Below, piece after piece: positions 54,105 through 63,858 of a stretch of 64,000 bases of DNA (positions are counted from its first letter, which is position 1; each line of letters begins with the position of its first letter). The position numbers were made by a program, and so were the translations under genes. The notes under the pieces were generated by a model, which was not told where the DNA came from, made no database searches, and saw only the letters and a program-made list of their open reading frames with translations. The stretch spans positions 152,438-216,437 of the forward strand of contig NZ_JADPIB010000007.1 of assembly GCF_015767265.1 (NCBI RefSeq), in the 5' to 3' direction. The DNA is from Aureivirga marina (GTDB lineage: Bacteria; Bacteroidota; Bacteroidia; Flavobacteriales; Flavobacteriaceae).

Positions 54105-54866
54105 TTAAATCGTAGCATTTACAATTGCGGTAAAATCATCTGCTTTTAAAGCTGCTCCTCCAATTAATCCTCCATCTACATCTGGTTTAGAGAAAATTTC
54201 TTTTGCATTTGCAGGTTTTACACTTCCACCATATAAAATAGAAATAGTTTCTGCTAATTCAGAAGAATAGTTTTCAGCGATAAATTTTCGAATATAAGCA
54301 TGAATTTCTTGTGCTTGTGCTGGACTTGCAGTTTCTCCTGTTCCAATTGCCCAAACAGGTTCATATGCTAAAATGATATTTTTCCAGTTTTCAGCACCCA
54401 ATTCAAAAAGTGCTTTTTCTACTTGAGATGTTACAACTTCAAAATGTTTTCCTTCTTTTCTTTCTTCTAATTGCTCTCCAAAACAAAAAATAACTTCTTG
54501 ATTGTTTTCAATTGCTTTTTCTACTTTTTTCTTTAAGATTTCGTCTGTTTCTCCAAAATAAGTTCTTCTTTCAGAATGTCCAAGAATTACAGTATTTACA
54601 CCGATTTCTTGTAACATTTTTCCTGAAATTTCTCCTGTAAAAGCTCCGTTATCTTCAAAGTGCATATTTTGTGCAGCAACTTCAATCATTGTATCTTCTA
54701 CAACTTCCGTTGCAGCAAATAAATTTACAAAAGTTGGCGCAACAATTACTCTTGTATTTTCTAAAGAATCTTGGTTAATTTTTGTCTTTAATTCTTTAAT
54801 TAAGGAAACAGATTCAGAAAGTGTCAAATTCATTTTCCAGTTTCCTGCAACAATATTTTTTCTCAT
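54105..54866 (-). CDS. tpiA: Triosephosphate isomerase
   Basis: This 253-residue TIM-barrel enzyme interconverts DHAP and glyceraldehyde-3-phosphate. NWKMN (Lys about 12), VILGHSERRTYFGE (catalytic His), AYEPVWAIGTG (catalytic Glu) and ILYGGSVKPANA are the full set of motifs. It follows the orphan permease gene by 30 bases on the same strand. Confidence 0.96.
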   Translation of the reverse strand: MRKNIVAGNWKMNLTLSESVSLIKELKTKINQDSLENTRVIVAPTFVNLFAATEVVEDTMIEVAAQNMHFEDNGAFTGEISGKMLQEIGVNTVILGHSERRTYFGETDEILKKKVEKAIENNQEVIFCFGEQLEERKEGKHFEVVTSQVEKALFELGAENWKNIILAYEPVWAIGTGETASPAQAQEIHAYIRKFIAENYSSELAETISILYGGSVKPANAKEIFSKPDVDGGLIGGAALKADDFTAIVNATI

Positions 54867-54896
54867 CTCTATTGAGTGTTTATTTTTATATGAAAT

Positions 54897-55973
54897 TTAA
54901 TTTAATCGAACTTTTGGATCTAGCCAAGTATAGATGATATCTACAAAAATATTAATAATAATAAACATGGTAGCTATCACCAAAACACTTCCCATAATTA
55001 CAGGTAAATCGGAAGTATTTAAAGCATTTACAACTTCTTTTCCTAAACCATTCCAATTGAAAATATATTCTACAAAAACCGCTCCAGCAAGAAGTGAAGC
55101 AAACCAACCTGAAATAGCTGTAACTACAGGATTCATGGCATTTTTTAAGGCATGATTTTTTATAATTTTAAAAGAAGAAAGTCCTTTTGCTTTTGCTGTG
55201 CGAATATAATCTTGTTGTAAAACATCCAAAAGAGAATTTCGCATTAATTGTGAAACGACAGCAAGTGGACGAATTCCTAAAACGATAGCAGGGAGAATTA
55301 AATTTTTCCACTGAATAAAAACACCATTTCCAAAATCATCAACTTCATATAAACTTCCAGACATATTTAAATTGGTGTATTTATGTAAAACAAATCCAAA
55401 AAGCCAAGCAAAAAGAATTGCAGAAAAGAAAGAAGGAATGGACATTCCGAAAGTGCTAATAACAGCAATTGTTTTGTCAAAAATAGAATCTTTATACAAT
55501 GCAGAAATAATTCCAAGAAACATACCAATAATTAAAGCGATAGAAATAGCAGCAACAGCTAAAATTGCTGTATTTGGTAGTGTTTCAGCAATAATTGAAT
55601 CTACACTTTTTCCTGTTTTTTGAAAAGAATCTCGTAAATAAGGTGCTTTTAAAACGATATCAAAATCGGAAATATGGAGCAATTTTATATAAGAATAATC
55701 ATGTGCTTCTAAGTTGGTAAAAGATTCTTTTTTATCACTATGAAATGAAATAGGAGACAAGTCATTTAAATAATAAAGATATTGTGTTGACTTTGGTAAA
55801 TTGAATCCATATTTTTTTCGAAGAATTTCCAATTGCTCACTATCTTCTCTTTGACTTAACATCATTCGCGCTGGATCACCAGGAAGAATGTAAAACAAAA
55901 GAAAAATTACCGTAACCACTCCCCAAAGCGTAAAAAATCCGTAAATAACTTTATGAAAAATAAATCTTATCAA
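54897..55973 (-). CDS. DppB/OppB-like ABC transporter permease
   Basis: This 358-residue membrane protein has the FILPGDPARMML opening of the oligopeptide permease B family, followed by an enlarged periplasmic loop (about 65-130) and the permease core with RTAKAKGLSSFKIIKNHALKNAMNP as the EAA loop. No companion permease, ATPase or binding protein is nearby, so the partners must be encoded elsewhere. The gene is probably co-transcribed with tpiA. Confidence 0.85.
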   Translation of the reverse strand: MIRFIFHKVIYGFFTLWGVVTVIFLLFYILPGDPARMMLSQREDSEQLEILRKKYGFNLPKSTQYLYYLNDLSPISFHSDKKESFTNLEAHDYSYIKLLHISDFDIVLKAPYLRDSFQKTGKSVDSIIAETLPNTAILAVAAISIALIIGMFLGIISALYKDSIFDKTIAVISTFGMSIPSFFSAILFAWLFGFVLHKYTNLNMSGSLYEVDDFGNGVFIQWKNLILPAIVLGIRPLAVVSQLMRNSLLDVLQQDYIRTAKAKGLSSFKIIKNHALKNAMNPVVTAISGWFASLLAGAVFVEYIFNWNGLGKEVVNALNTSDLPVIMGSVLVIATMFIIINIFVDIIYTWLDPKVRLN

Positions 55974-56061
55974 AGGCTCTCAGTTTTAGATATACAAATA
56001 TCAGATTATTTTTAGATTAAAGATATTTCTTGTGGTATTTTTTCAACACACTAGAAAACAT

Positions 56062-56069
56062 TAATTTTG
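56062..56069 (+). promoter_or_regulatory. -7 element before pyrF
   Basis: TAATTTTG fits TAnnTTTG and ends 15 bases before the pyrF ATG. It covers an in-frame TTG that could otherwise be mistaken for the start. Confidence 0.45.
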
Positions 56070-56084
56070 CACAAACCACACAAC

Positions 56085-56909
56085 ATGACAAAACAAGAAT
56101 TAATCGCAGAGATAAAAAAGAAGAAATCTTTTCTTTGTATCGGATTAGACGTAGATTTAAATAAAATTCCAAAACACTTATTAGAAACAGAAGATCCAAT
56201 TTTCGAATTTAACAAACAAATTATTGATGCAACACATCATTTGGCTGTTGCTTATAAACCAAATACTGCATTTTATGAAGCTTATGGGATTAAAGGTTGG
56301 AAGTCTTTAGAAAAAACTATTAAGTATTTAAATAAAAATTATCCAGAAGTTTTTACAATTGCTGATGCAAAACGTGGAGATATCGGAAATACTTCAACAA
56401 TGTATGCAAAAGCATTTTTTGAGGATTTAGAGTTTGATTCTGTGACTGTTGCTCCTTACATGGGAAGTGATTCTGTGGAACCTTTTTTAGCGTTTGAAAA
56501 TAAATTCACGATTTTACTTGCATTAACTTCAAATAAAGGAGGTTTAGATTTTCAAGGATTAAAAACAAAAGAAGATTCATTTATGTATCAAGAAGTTTTA
56601 AAAACAGCAACAACTTGGAAAAATTCAGAACAATTGATGTTTGTTGTTGGAGCAACAAAAGCAAGTTATTTTGAAGACATCCGCAAAATTGTTCCAAATC
56701 ATTTCTTATTAGTTCCAGGAGTTGGAGCGCAAGGAGGAAATTTACAAGATGTTTGTAAATTTGGATTAACAGAAGAAATAGGTTTATTAATCAATTCTTC
56801 TCGTGGAATTATTTATGCAGATAATTCTGAAAATTTTGCAGAAGGAGCAAAGCAAAAAGCAGAAGAACTTCAAAAAGAGATGGAAGAAATTTTGAATGAA
56901 AAATTCTAA
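56085..56909 (+). CDS. pyrF: Orotidine 5'-phosphate decarboxylase (long form)
   Basis: This 274-residue enzyme decarboxylates OMP to [29 protein letters not shown] and [13 protein letters not shown] (catalytic Asp-Lys-Asp tetrad) identify it. The length and [11 protein letters not shown] are those of the PyrF subfamily 2 found in Bacteroidota and Actinobacteria, not the 230-residue E. coli form. Confidence 0.94.
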   Translation: MTKQELIAEIKKKKSFLCIGLDVDLNKIPKHLLETEDPIFEFNKQIIDATHHLAVAYKPNTAFYEAYGIKGWKSLEKTIKYLNKNYPEVFTIADAKRGDIGNTSTMYAKAFFEDLEFDSVTVAPYMGSDSVEPFLAFENKFTILLALTSNKGGLDFQGLKTKEDSFMYQEVLKTATTWKNSEQLMFVVGATKASYFEDIRKIVPNHFLLVPGVGAQGGNLQDVCKFGLTEEIGLLINSSRGIIYADNSENFAEGAKQKAEELQKEMEEILNEKF

Positions 56910-57037
56910 TTTTGTCTTTATTTAATTGTCAGAATTTAATTTTAATCAGGAATAAAATAAAATTTAAATCTCTATTTTTATAGTTGAAATTATTCATAGA
57001 ATTTTCGACTAAAAGATTAAATAAAATAAAAAACATA

Positions 57038-57454
57038 ATGGATAAAGTTGTAGTAAGCTGGCAAGAAAATATGCATTTAATTGCAGAGCAGCCAGGAGGA
57101 ACAGTGAATATCGATGCTGGAGAAGAGTTTGGTGGACAAAACAAAGGTTTACGTCCAAAAGCAATGATGCTTTCAGGTTTAGGAGGTTGTGCAGGATTAG
57201 ACATCGCAGCTTTTTTAAAGAAAATGCGTGTAACTGTAGATACTTTTAAAATTGAACTTGAAGGAAATCTTACAGAAGAACATCCAAAAACGTATGATAA
57301 AGTAAAAATGGTTTTTAAATTTTTTGGAAAAGATTTCGAAAAAGATAAGATTCAAAAAGCTGTTGATTTATCAGTAGATAAGTATTGTGGAGTTTTGGAA
57401 ATGTTCCGTCAATTTGCAGAATTAGAAATTTCAGTAGAATATATCGAACAATAA
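57038..57454 (+). CDS. OsmC/Ohr family protein
   Basis: This 138-residue protein carries the two OsmC family cysteines: Cys in SGLGGCAGLDIA and Cys in DKYCGVLEMF. The family reduces organic hydroperoxides by these two Cys, although some members lack that activity. The ATG at 57038 is chosen. The 18 extra upstream codons have no family match. Confidence 0.88.
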   Translation: MDKVVVSWQENMHLIAEQPGGTVNIDAGEEFGGQNKGLRPKAMMLSGLGGCAGLDIAAFLKKMRVTVDTFKIELEGNLTEEHPKTYDKVKMVFKFFGKDFEKDKIQKAVDLSVDKYCGVLEMFRQFAELEISVEYIEQ

Positions 57455-57520
57455 TAACAGAAAATTACAGTTATATAATTAATTGGAAAAGTCTATTTCT
57501 GTTTATTAAGTTTTGTAAAG

Positions 57521-57556
57521 AAAAACCTATGAATTAAAATCCATAGGTTTTTTTAT
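57521..57556 (+). terminator. Terminator after the OsmC gene
   Basis: AAAACCTATG and CATAGGTTTT flank a ten-base AT loop and are followed by a T-rich stretch. Confidence 0.85.
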
Positions 57557-57593
57557 TTTAAAAAATTAAACTAGTAATGAAACATAGTCTAAT

Positions 57594-57617
57594 TAATAAC
57601 TGAGCGTAGCCGAAGTT
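57594..57617 (+). repeat. CTGAGCGNAGYCGAAG-type hairpin repeat, copy 2
   Basis: TAACTGAGCGTAGCCGAAGTTA, with arms TAACT and AGTTA paired, ends on the stop codon of the M3 peptidase gene. It is the same repeat as at 39712 and 63309-63530. Confidence 0.6.
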
Positions 57618-59640
57618 AAATTAATCCAGCACGTTTTAATAAAGCTGTATTATCTGGTTTTTTACCTCTAAACTCTTCATAAAGTTCCATTGGTTTAATT
57701 GAACCTCCTTGTGATAAAACTGTATTTTTAAATTTAGATGCAATTTCATGATTAAAAATTCCATTTTCTTTAGAATAAGCAAAAGCATCTGCATCTAAAA
57801 CTTCTGCCCATTTATAAGAATAATAACCAGAAGAATATCCACCTTGGAAAATATGAGAAAACGCTGTACTCATGCAATTTTCTGCAACATCTGGATATAG
57901 TTTAGTACTTTTAAAAGCATCAGATTCATACTTTTTAACATCTGTAATTTCCGTTGGATTTTTTCCGTGCCAATCCATATCTAGAAGTCCAAAACTCAAT
58001 TGACGAACAGTTTGCATTCCTTCTAAGAAATTCGCTGAAGCTTTAATTTTTTCAACTAATTCCATTGGAATTAACTCATCTGTTTCATAATGTTTTGCAA
58101 AAAGTTTCAAAGCTTCTTCTTCATAACACCAATTTTCGAAAATTTGACTTGGCAATTCCACAAAATCCCAAGAAACACTAGTTCCTGATAAGCTAGGGTA
58201 TGTTGTATTTGCTAACATTCCATGTAAAGCATGACCGAATTCATGGAAAAGAGTAGTAACTTCATTGAAAGTTAATAGAGAAGGTTTCGTCTCTGTTGGT
58301 TTTGTGAAATTACAAACGATAGAAATATGAGGTCGAGAATTTTCCCCATCTTTTTTCCATTGACTTTTATAAGAAGTCATCCAAGCTCCGCCACGTTTTC
58401 CTTCTCTAGGAAAGAAATCAGCATAAAAAACAGCAATGAAATTTCCATCATTATCTGTTACTTTATAAGTCATTACATCTTCGTGATATTTATCGATATC
58501 ATTGATTTCCTCAAAATTTAAATCGTATAATTTATTAGAAATTGTAAAAACACCATTTAAAACATTTTCCAATTTAAAATATGGCTTTAATTGCTCTTGG
58601 TCAAAATTGAAAAGTTTTGTTTTTAACTTTTCTCCATAATAAGCACCGTCCCATTTTTCTAGTTCAGAAATTCTATCTTCTTTTGCCATTTCTTCCAATT
58701 GTTTGAAATCTTTTTCAGCAGCAGGTTTTGCTTTTACCAATAAATCATCTAAAAATGTAAAAACAGTTTCAGGATTTTCAGCCATTCTTTCTTCCAAAAC
58801 AAAATCAGCATGTGTTTTATATCCCAAAAGATTTGCTCTTTCAAAGCGAAGTTTTGCAATTTCTAATACATTTTTTTCATTGTTGAAATCATTTTGTTGA
58901 AATCCTTTAGAACCAAAAGCTTTTGCAAGTTTTTCACGAAGTTCTCTATTATCAGCATAAGTCATAAAAGGAACATAACTTGGATAATCTAAAGAAATTA
59001 ACCAACCATCTTTTCCTTTTTGTTTTGCCAACATTGCAGCAGCTTCTTTCGCTCCATCAGGTAAACCAGCTAAATCTTCTTCCTTTGTTAAATGCATTTC
59101 GAAAGTATTTGTTTCTGCAAGAACATTTTCTCCAAATTTCAAAGAAAGTTGCGAAAGTTGCTTATCAATTTCACGAAGTTTATTTTTATCTTCTTCATTT
59201 AAATTTGCTCCATTTCTTGAAAAACCTTTATATTTTTTTTCTAAAAGCATTAGTTGCTCTTCATTTAAATCTAAATCATTTCTTTGTTCATAAACAGCTT
59301 TTACTCGTTGAAATAATTTTTCATTTAAGCGAATATCATTTGAAAACTCTGAAAGTAGGGGGGAAACAATTTGCGCAATTTTCTGAATTTCCTCATTTGT
59401 TTCAGCACTATTTAAATTGAAAAAAATAGAAGAAATTCTATCCAATTTTCCTCCAGTAAATTCTAAAGCTTCAATTGTATTTTCAAAAGTCGGATTTTCT
59501 TTATTTTCAGTAATTGCGTCAATTTCTTTTTTTGCTAGAGAAATTCCTTCTTTAAATGCAGGTTCGAAATCACTATTTTTTATGCTCTTAAACGGAGCTG
59601 TATTATATAAGGTTTTAAAATCTTCTAATAACGGATTCAT
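57616..59640 (-). CDS. M3 family metallopeptidase (Dcp-like oligopeptidase)
   Basis: This 674-residue zinc peptidase has the HEFGHALHG motif (around residue 460) and downstream Glu in SWDFVELPSQIFENWC, the arrangement of oligopeptidase A / dipeptidyl carboxypeptidase. There is no signal peptide, so it probably degrades peptides in the cytoplasm. The stop coincides with a hairpin repeat. Confidence 0.92.
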   Translation of the reverse strand: MNPLLEDFKTLYNTAPFKSIKNSDFEPAFKEGISLAKKEIDAITENKENPTFENTIEALEFTGGKLDRISSIFFNLNSAETNEEIQKIAQIVSPLLSEFSNDIRLNEKLFQRVKAVYEQRNDLDLNEEQLMLLEKKYKGFSRNGANLNEEDKNKLREIDKQLSQLSLKFGENVLAETNTFEMHLTKEEDLAGLPDGAKEAAAMLAKQKGKDGWLISLDYPSYVPFMTYADNRELREKLAKAFGSKGFQQNDFNNEKNVLEIAKLRFERANLLGYKTHADFVLEERMAENPETVFTFLDDLLVKAKPAAEKDFKQLEEMAKEDRISELEKWDGAYYGEKLKTKLFNFDQEQLKPYFKLENVLNGVFTISNKLYDLNFEEINDIDKYHEDVMTYKVTDNDGNFIAVFYADFFPREGKRGGAWMTSYKSQWKKDGENSRPHISIVCNFTKPTETKPSLLTFNEVTTLFHEFGHALHGMLANTTYPSLSGTSVSWDFVELPSQIFENWCYEEEALKLFAKHYETDELIPMELVEKIKASANFLEGMQTVRQLSFGLLDMDWHGKNPTEITDVKKYESDAFKSTKLYPDVAENCMSTAFSHIFQGGYSSGYYSYKWAEVLDADAFAYSKENGIFNHEIASKFKNTVLSQGGSIKPMELYEEFRGKKPDNTALLKRAGLI

Positions 59641-59716
59641 AATATTTTTAGTTTTAGTTAAAAATCAATAACAATTTTTCTAAACCAAAAATACGATTTT
59701 AAACGAAAATTAATTG

Positions 59717-59757
59717 CATAAAAAAAGAGGTTACTCTTTTGAAGCAACCCCTTTTAA
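59717..59757 (-). terminator. Terminator after the S9 peptidase gene
   Basis: AAAAGAGGTT and AACCCCTTTT pair with one mismatch around a short loop, and a T run follows on the minus strand. Confidence 0.7.
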
Positions 59758-59780
59758 AAATAACAAGTGAATTAATTAAT

Positions 59781-61775
59781 TTATTTAAGATGTTTGGCAA
59801 AGAATCCCATCATATATGTATAAAGTTCAATTCTGTTGTTTTCATGATGAAATCCGTGTCCTTCATTATATTTTACTAAATAAGGAACATTAACCCCACG
59901 TTTTCTTAGATTTTCAACAATCTGATCCGATTCTCCAATTTTTACTCTTGGATCATTCGCACCTTGAACAACAAAAAGTGGCTTTGTTATTTTATCTACA
60001 TTCAATGCTGGAGAAACTTGTTTCATGATTTCCTGATCTTCTTTACTTTCTGCATCATACCATTGCTCATAAACTTGACCTAAAAATGGTTTCCAATAAG
60101 CAGGGAAAGAATCAAAAAAGGTAAATAAATTTGAAACTCCTACATAATCAATTCCACAAGTATATAAATCTGGTGTTTTTACTAAGCTTCCTAAAGTTGC
60201 TAATCCTCCATAACTTCCTCCATAAATGGCAACTTTATTTCCATCGATGAAATCTAATTTTTTAGCATATGCAACTCCATCTTCTAAATCATTCAACATT
60301 TTTCGACCAATTTGTTTATTTCCTGCCAAGAAAAACTCTTTTCCATATCCTCCAGAACCTCTATAATTTAATTGTAATGTTGCATATCCACGACTAGCAA
60401 AAAGTTGTGTTTCTGGATTAAATCCCCAACTATCTCTTTCTCCATATGGTCCTCCATGTGGATTTACAATTAATGGAACTTTATTTGTTTTTGAAGCATT
60501 TTTCGGAATAGTCAAATAACCATGAATTGTTAATCCATCTCTTGTTTTTAATTTAATTGGACGCATTTCTGCCATATCCTTTTCTTTCAATTGTGGCATT
60601 AAATTAAGCAACTCTTTGAAAGAATCATTTTTTACATCATACAAGAAATATTTTCCATAAAGTTTATCGCTTGTTGTATAAATCAAAAACTTATCTTCTG
60701 CATCTGTTTTACTTTGCACATAAAAAGATTTATTTCCAAATTGTTTTAAAAATTTCTTGTGTAGTTTTTTATACGTTTTACTTTTCGGAACAATTTCAAA
60801 TTTATCTCCTTCATAAGAAAAATAATCAATTTCATTATTTCTCTTTCTCGATCTTGACATTCCATCAACATCATATTCTTTATTCTTAAAAACAGTTTTT
60901 ACTTTTTGCTTTTTAGCTAAATCATAAAGAATAATTTCTCTTTTGTCTGAATCCACATTCGATTCCATATATGCTAAGTGTGGATTTTCTTTATCATAAG
61001 CAAAATCAATTATTTCAAACTTATCTTTCCAAGTAGTTTCTTTAATTGGTTTAAATTCTGCTTTTTCATTTTCTCTATAATAAAGAATATAATTTACAGC
61101 ATTATGTTGTCTTGTAATCGCTCTTAATTCTCCATCTTTATCAAATTCATATCCGAAAATTGGATTTGCAATATCTTTGTTTTCGTATAATTTTTCAATT
61201 TCTCCTGTGTTGATATTAATTTTAAAAGGCTCGAAAATTTGTGGATTATCTTTGTTCATTGCAATAATCACATAATCTGGTTGCTCTTTTAATCCATTCA
61301 AAAATTGTACTGTCACATTTTCAAAAGGTGTTAATTCTTTATTATTTGAACCATCAATGTTTATAGCAAACAAATGATAATTTTCATTTCCGCCTTTGTC
61401 CATTAAATAAACCAAACGTTTATTGTTCATCCAACCATAATTTCGAATCAACTCATCTTTTTCCTCAATTACTTTTGTAATTTTATTCGTTTCAGTATTT
61501 TTTACATAAACATGACTTTTCCCATATTCATCTTTTTCTTTAAAAGAAAGATATTTTCCATCTGGTGAAAATTCAAAACTAGATTTGGAAGGTTTTTGAA
61601 AATAATCTGCAACCGAATACGAATAATTACCCGTATCCCAATTAGCTAATTTTTGTAATTCTTTTTTTGTAGAAGGTAAATCAGGATTTCCTGGTTTTTT
61701 ATTTGGTTCTTGTGCGGAAGCAGTTCCAACTATTACAGTTGTCATTATTCCTAAGATGACTTTTGATAATTTCAT
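59781..61775 (-). CDS. Exported S9 family prolyl oligopeptidase
   Basis: This 664-residue protein has a signal peptide (1-21, ending ASA), a seven-bladed propeller-like region (about 60-400) and an alpha/beta hydrolase domain with nucleophile GGSYGGLATLGS, Asp in QGANDPRVKIGE and His in NEGHGFHHENN. These are the catalytic triad positions of the acylaminoacyl / dipeptidyl peptidase S9 family. It is probably periplasmic. Confidence 0.92.
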   Translation of the reverse strand: MKLSKVILGIMTTVIVGTASAQEPNKKPGNPDLPSTKKELQKLANWDTGNYSYSVADYFQKPSKSSFEFSPDGKYLSFKEKDEYGKSHVYVKNTETNKITKVIEEKDELIRNYGWMNNKRLVYLMDKGGNENYHLFAINIDGSNNKELTPFENVTVQFLNGLKEQPDYVIIAMNKDNPQIFEPFKININTGEIEKLYENKDIANPIFGYEFDKDGELRAITRQHNAVNYILYYRENEKAEFKPIKETTWKDKFEIIDFAYDKENPHLAYMESNVDSDKREIILYDLAKKQKVKTVFKNKEYDVDGMSRSRKRNNEIDYFSYEGDKFEIVPKSKTYKKLHKKFLKQFGNKSFYVQSKTDAEDKFLIYTTSDKLYGKYFLYDVKNDSFKELLNLMPQLKEKDMAEMRPIKLKTRDGLTIHGYLTIPKNASKTNKVPLIVNPHGGPYGERDSWGFNPETQLFASRGYATLQLNYRGSGGYGKEFFLAGNKQIGRKMLNDLEDGVAYAKKLDFIDGNKVAIYGGSYGGLATLGSLVKTPDLYTCGIDYVGVSNLFTFFDSFPAYWKPFLGQVYEQWYDAESKEDQEIMKQVSPALNVDKITKPLFVVQGANDPRVKIGESDQIVENLRKRGVNVPYLVKYNEGHGFHHENNRIELYTYMMGFFAKHLK

Positions 61776-61883
61776 ATTCTTTCAGTTATTTTATTTATTA
61801 CACATTTTATAGGAAGATATAGGGCTAATTTTGTTACATAAGATGTTTTTCTTTAACAAATCATTAACAGAACTCTTAATATT

Positions 61884-61920
61884 TAAAAAAAATGGTCTGA
61901 ATTATTAGATTCAAACCATT
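61884..61920 (-). terminator. Terminator after the sigma-factor operon
   Basis: AATGGT-TGAAT and ATTCA-ACCATT pair with one mismatch. On the minus strand a run of eight T follows. It lies just past the stop of the membrane partner gene. Confidence 0.8.
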
Positions 61921-61930
61921 TCGATTTTTA

Positions 61931-62527
61931 TTAATAAGCTAAATCTTCTAGCATTTTTTGCATATTCTGCGTTTTCTTTTTTAAACTTTTAAGATACCAA
62001 GTCGTAAAAAAGAATAAAAATGTTCCCATGATTAATACGAACAGAATTAATTTCATCGGTTCTAAAAAAATGTCTTTATTATTCATCACTTTCGATGTCA
62101 CAGGAAGTGTCGTAAATAGAAGCACAAAATTTGAAACTGCTGTAATTTTCTGTACTAGTAATAAATTTTTTCTTTTTTGAATAAATCGATCAATCATCTC
62201 TTTTGAAGTTCCATTTCCAATCGAAATTTCTGAAAGACTAAAAATAGATCTTAAAACAATCATCGGAAAAATAATCAGAGAAATAAGAAATAAAACTCCT
62301 AAAATCTGAAAATACCATGTATCTAATCTATCAAAATGAATCAGAGCATAAATTGCTGCTGAAAAACATATAATCGCTCCAATAATTTCTGGAACCAAAA
62401 TTCTTCTCAAATTGTTGTTATACTTTTCTTTTGTCATATCTATTATCAATTTATCAGTTATACTTTTTTGTTTTTCGATTTCATCACTAAGTTTTTCCCA
62501 GTTTTTTTTCATTGTATCTAAATCCAT
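61931..62527 (-). CDS. Membrane partner of the ECF sigma factor
   Basis: This 198-residue protein has a charged N-terminus (1-40, MDLDTMKKNWEKLSDEIEKQK), and four hydrophobic segments at about 45-65, 72-98, 125-145 and 155-180. It begins five bases after the sigma gene and is probably its regulator. It does not show an anti-sigma zinc motif, so the mechanism is unclear. Similar pairs exist in Flavobacteriaceae. Confidence 0.65.
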   Translation of the reverse strand: MDLDTMKKNWEKLSDEIEKQKSITDKLIIDMTKEKYNNNLRRILVPEIIGAIICFSAAIYALIHFDRLDTWYFQILGVLFLISLIIFPMIVLRSIFSLSEISIGNGTSKEMIDRFIQKRKNLLLVQKITAVSNFVLLFTTLPVTSKVMNNKDIFLEPMKLILFVLIMGTFLFFFTTWYLKSLKKKTQNMQKMLEDLAY

Positions 62528-62532
62528 AACTT

Positions 62533-63018
62533 TTACTTTACCATTTGTGTTTTTAATTTTTGTTTAATTCTCCCGATTCTCGTTCCAATATTTGAAACAG
62601 AAAACCCTGTAATAGATGAAATTTCTTTGTGACTATAATTTTCAAGAAATAATAAAATGATTCCTCGTTCCACAGAACTCAAAGTTTTTATATGTTTATA
62701 AAGTAATTGAATCTGCTCCTCCAATAAAGAATCTTTCAAATCCATCACTTGAAGTAAACTACTATCAAAAGAAATCTGAGCAACTTTTCGATTCTCTTTC
62801 TTTAAATGTGTCAAAGCTGTGTTTAATGCAACCCGATAAATCCAAGTGGAAATCTTAGATTCCCCTTTGAAATTTTCAAAGCTTTTCCACATTTGATACA
62901 CGATTTCCTGATATAAATCTTCCTTGTCTTCTTTGCTGTCCGCATATAACATGGTGATTTTATATATAATTCCTTCATGTGCCTTAATGATTTCAATAAA
63001 TTCTCTTTGATTTTTCAT
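62533..63018 (-). CDS. ECF-type RNA polymerase sigma factor
   Basis: This 161-residue sigma factor has region 2 at about 10-80 (DKEDLYQEIVYQMWKSFENFKGESKISTWIYRVALN) and region 4 at about 105-155 (LSSVERGIILLFLENYSHKEISSITGFSVSNIGTRIGRIKQKL). It starts a leftward two-gene unit with the membrane partner. The target genes are unknown. Confidence 0.92.
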   Translation of the reverse strand: MKNQREFIEIIKAHEGIIYKITMLYADSKEDKEDLYQEIVYQMWKSFENFKGESKISTWIYRVALNTALTHLKKENRKVAQISFDSSLLQVMDLKDSLLEEQIQLLYKHIKTLSSVERGIILLFLENYSHKEISSITGFSVSNIGTRIGRIKQKLKTQMVK

Positions 63019-63300
63019 CTACTTTGAATTAAATACACCTTATTAGTATTCCCTAATTTGAAAAAATCACACTTCTTCTGAAAATTTTTTATTTTTTTCT
63101 TTTGGGCGTTTCCCTCCGTAAAACTTCGGGTCGGGCTTTCCGCTACAAGTTTTGGTTTTGCAAAAAAGAATTTCTACGTCATCCGTGGGCTTCCTCTGGT
63201 CGCCTCCGTTTCCTAGAATTCTAATTCTGCAAAACCAAAAGCTTTCCACTCCAATCCCTAACGCATCGTTTTCCAAATAAAAAACAAGAAAATGAAGAAA
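63019..63300. repeat. Dispersed repeat, long copy, in gene-free DNA
   Basis: GGGTCGGGCTTTCCGCTA begins near 63129 and CCAATCCCTAACG ends near 63263, the same ends as at 34145-34222. In between TTTTGGTTTTGCA (about 63150-63162) and TGCAAAACCAAAA (about 63228-63240) form a 13-bp inverted repeat around 65 bases. Open frames here have no protein features and are not genes. The GC content is higher than in neighbouring DNA. Confidence 0.7.
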
Positions 63301-63308
63301 AGTGAGGT

Positions 63309-63540
63309 GGCTGAGCGCAGCCGAAGCCAAGCTCAAAAGAAATTCCATCTATTATAATATATGACATTAATGGTGGCTGAGCGTAGCCGAAGCTAACATT
63401 TACAAAATTCATATACTATATAGGTAAACAAAAAATGATGGCTGAGCGAAGTCGAAGCCAAACTCAAACGAAAATTTCATTTATTATATATGTATATCCC
63501 AAGGTGCTGAGCGTAGCCGAAGCCAAACCTACCTTATATA
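63309..63540 (+). repeat. Array of four hairpin units with 65-66 bp period
   Basis: GCTGAGCGNAGYCGAAGC occurs at 63310, 63376, 63441 and 63506, spaced 66, 65 and 65 bases. Each core has outer arms that pair (TGGCT/AGCCA in most). The AT-rich spacers are related but not identical, several holding CAAACTCAAA and ATTTCAT-TATTATA. It is not a CRISPR: repeats are short, hairpin-forming and dispersed elsewhere, and spacers resemble one another. Confidence 0.75.
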
Positions 63541-63696
63541 TATTATAGTATAAAAAGAAATCAAACACACCAAAAACTACAAATCCTCAAGAAAAATCAT
63601 CCATTACATAAAAAAACAAAAAAAGTTTTTCTATAAATATTTGAAAACCAAACCTTCTCTAAAAACGATCAAAAATAAATGCAAAAACTTTGCAAA
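63541..63696. other. AT-rich gene-free DNA
   Basis: Strongly A-rich sequence between the repeat array and the first right-end promoter. No gene, hairpin or repeat is visible. Confidence 0.4.
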
Positions 63697-63701
63697 AAGG
63701 C

Positions 63702-63731
63702 TTGCGAGGAAATAAAAAGCGCGTATATTTG
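63702..63731 (+). promoter_or_regulatory. Right-end promoter P1 (TTG-N19-TATATTTG)
   Basis: TTG, 19 bases, TATATTTG, then CAACCGCTAAAACG. It is an exact match to the major Bacteroidota promoter. The 14 bases after it recur after P2. Confidence 0.8.
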
Positions 63732-63828
63732 CAACCGCTAAAACGAACAAGGGCAACCAAGTTTATGAAGGCGAAAAGTTCTAAAAAAGGTTGAAAAAAT
63801 AATTTTTAAAAAAGTTTTGAAAAAAACT

Positions 63829-63858
63829 TGTCAGAATAAAAAAAGTTATTACATTTGC
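63829..63858 (+). promoter_or_regulatory. Right-end promoter P2 (TTG-N19-TACATTTG)
   Basis: TTG, 19 bases, TACATTTG, followed by the same CAACCGCTAAAACG as P1. It lies 127 bases further right. Confidence 0.8.

Noticed and set aside
63067..63412. Two overlapping short minus-strand open frames
   Set aside because: They lie within non-coding repeats and show no family features or start context.
63309..63540. Regularly spaced repeats as a CRISPR array
   Set aside because: Repeats are about 20 bases, self-complementary and dispersed elsewhere. The spacers resemble each other and no cas genes are present.
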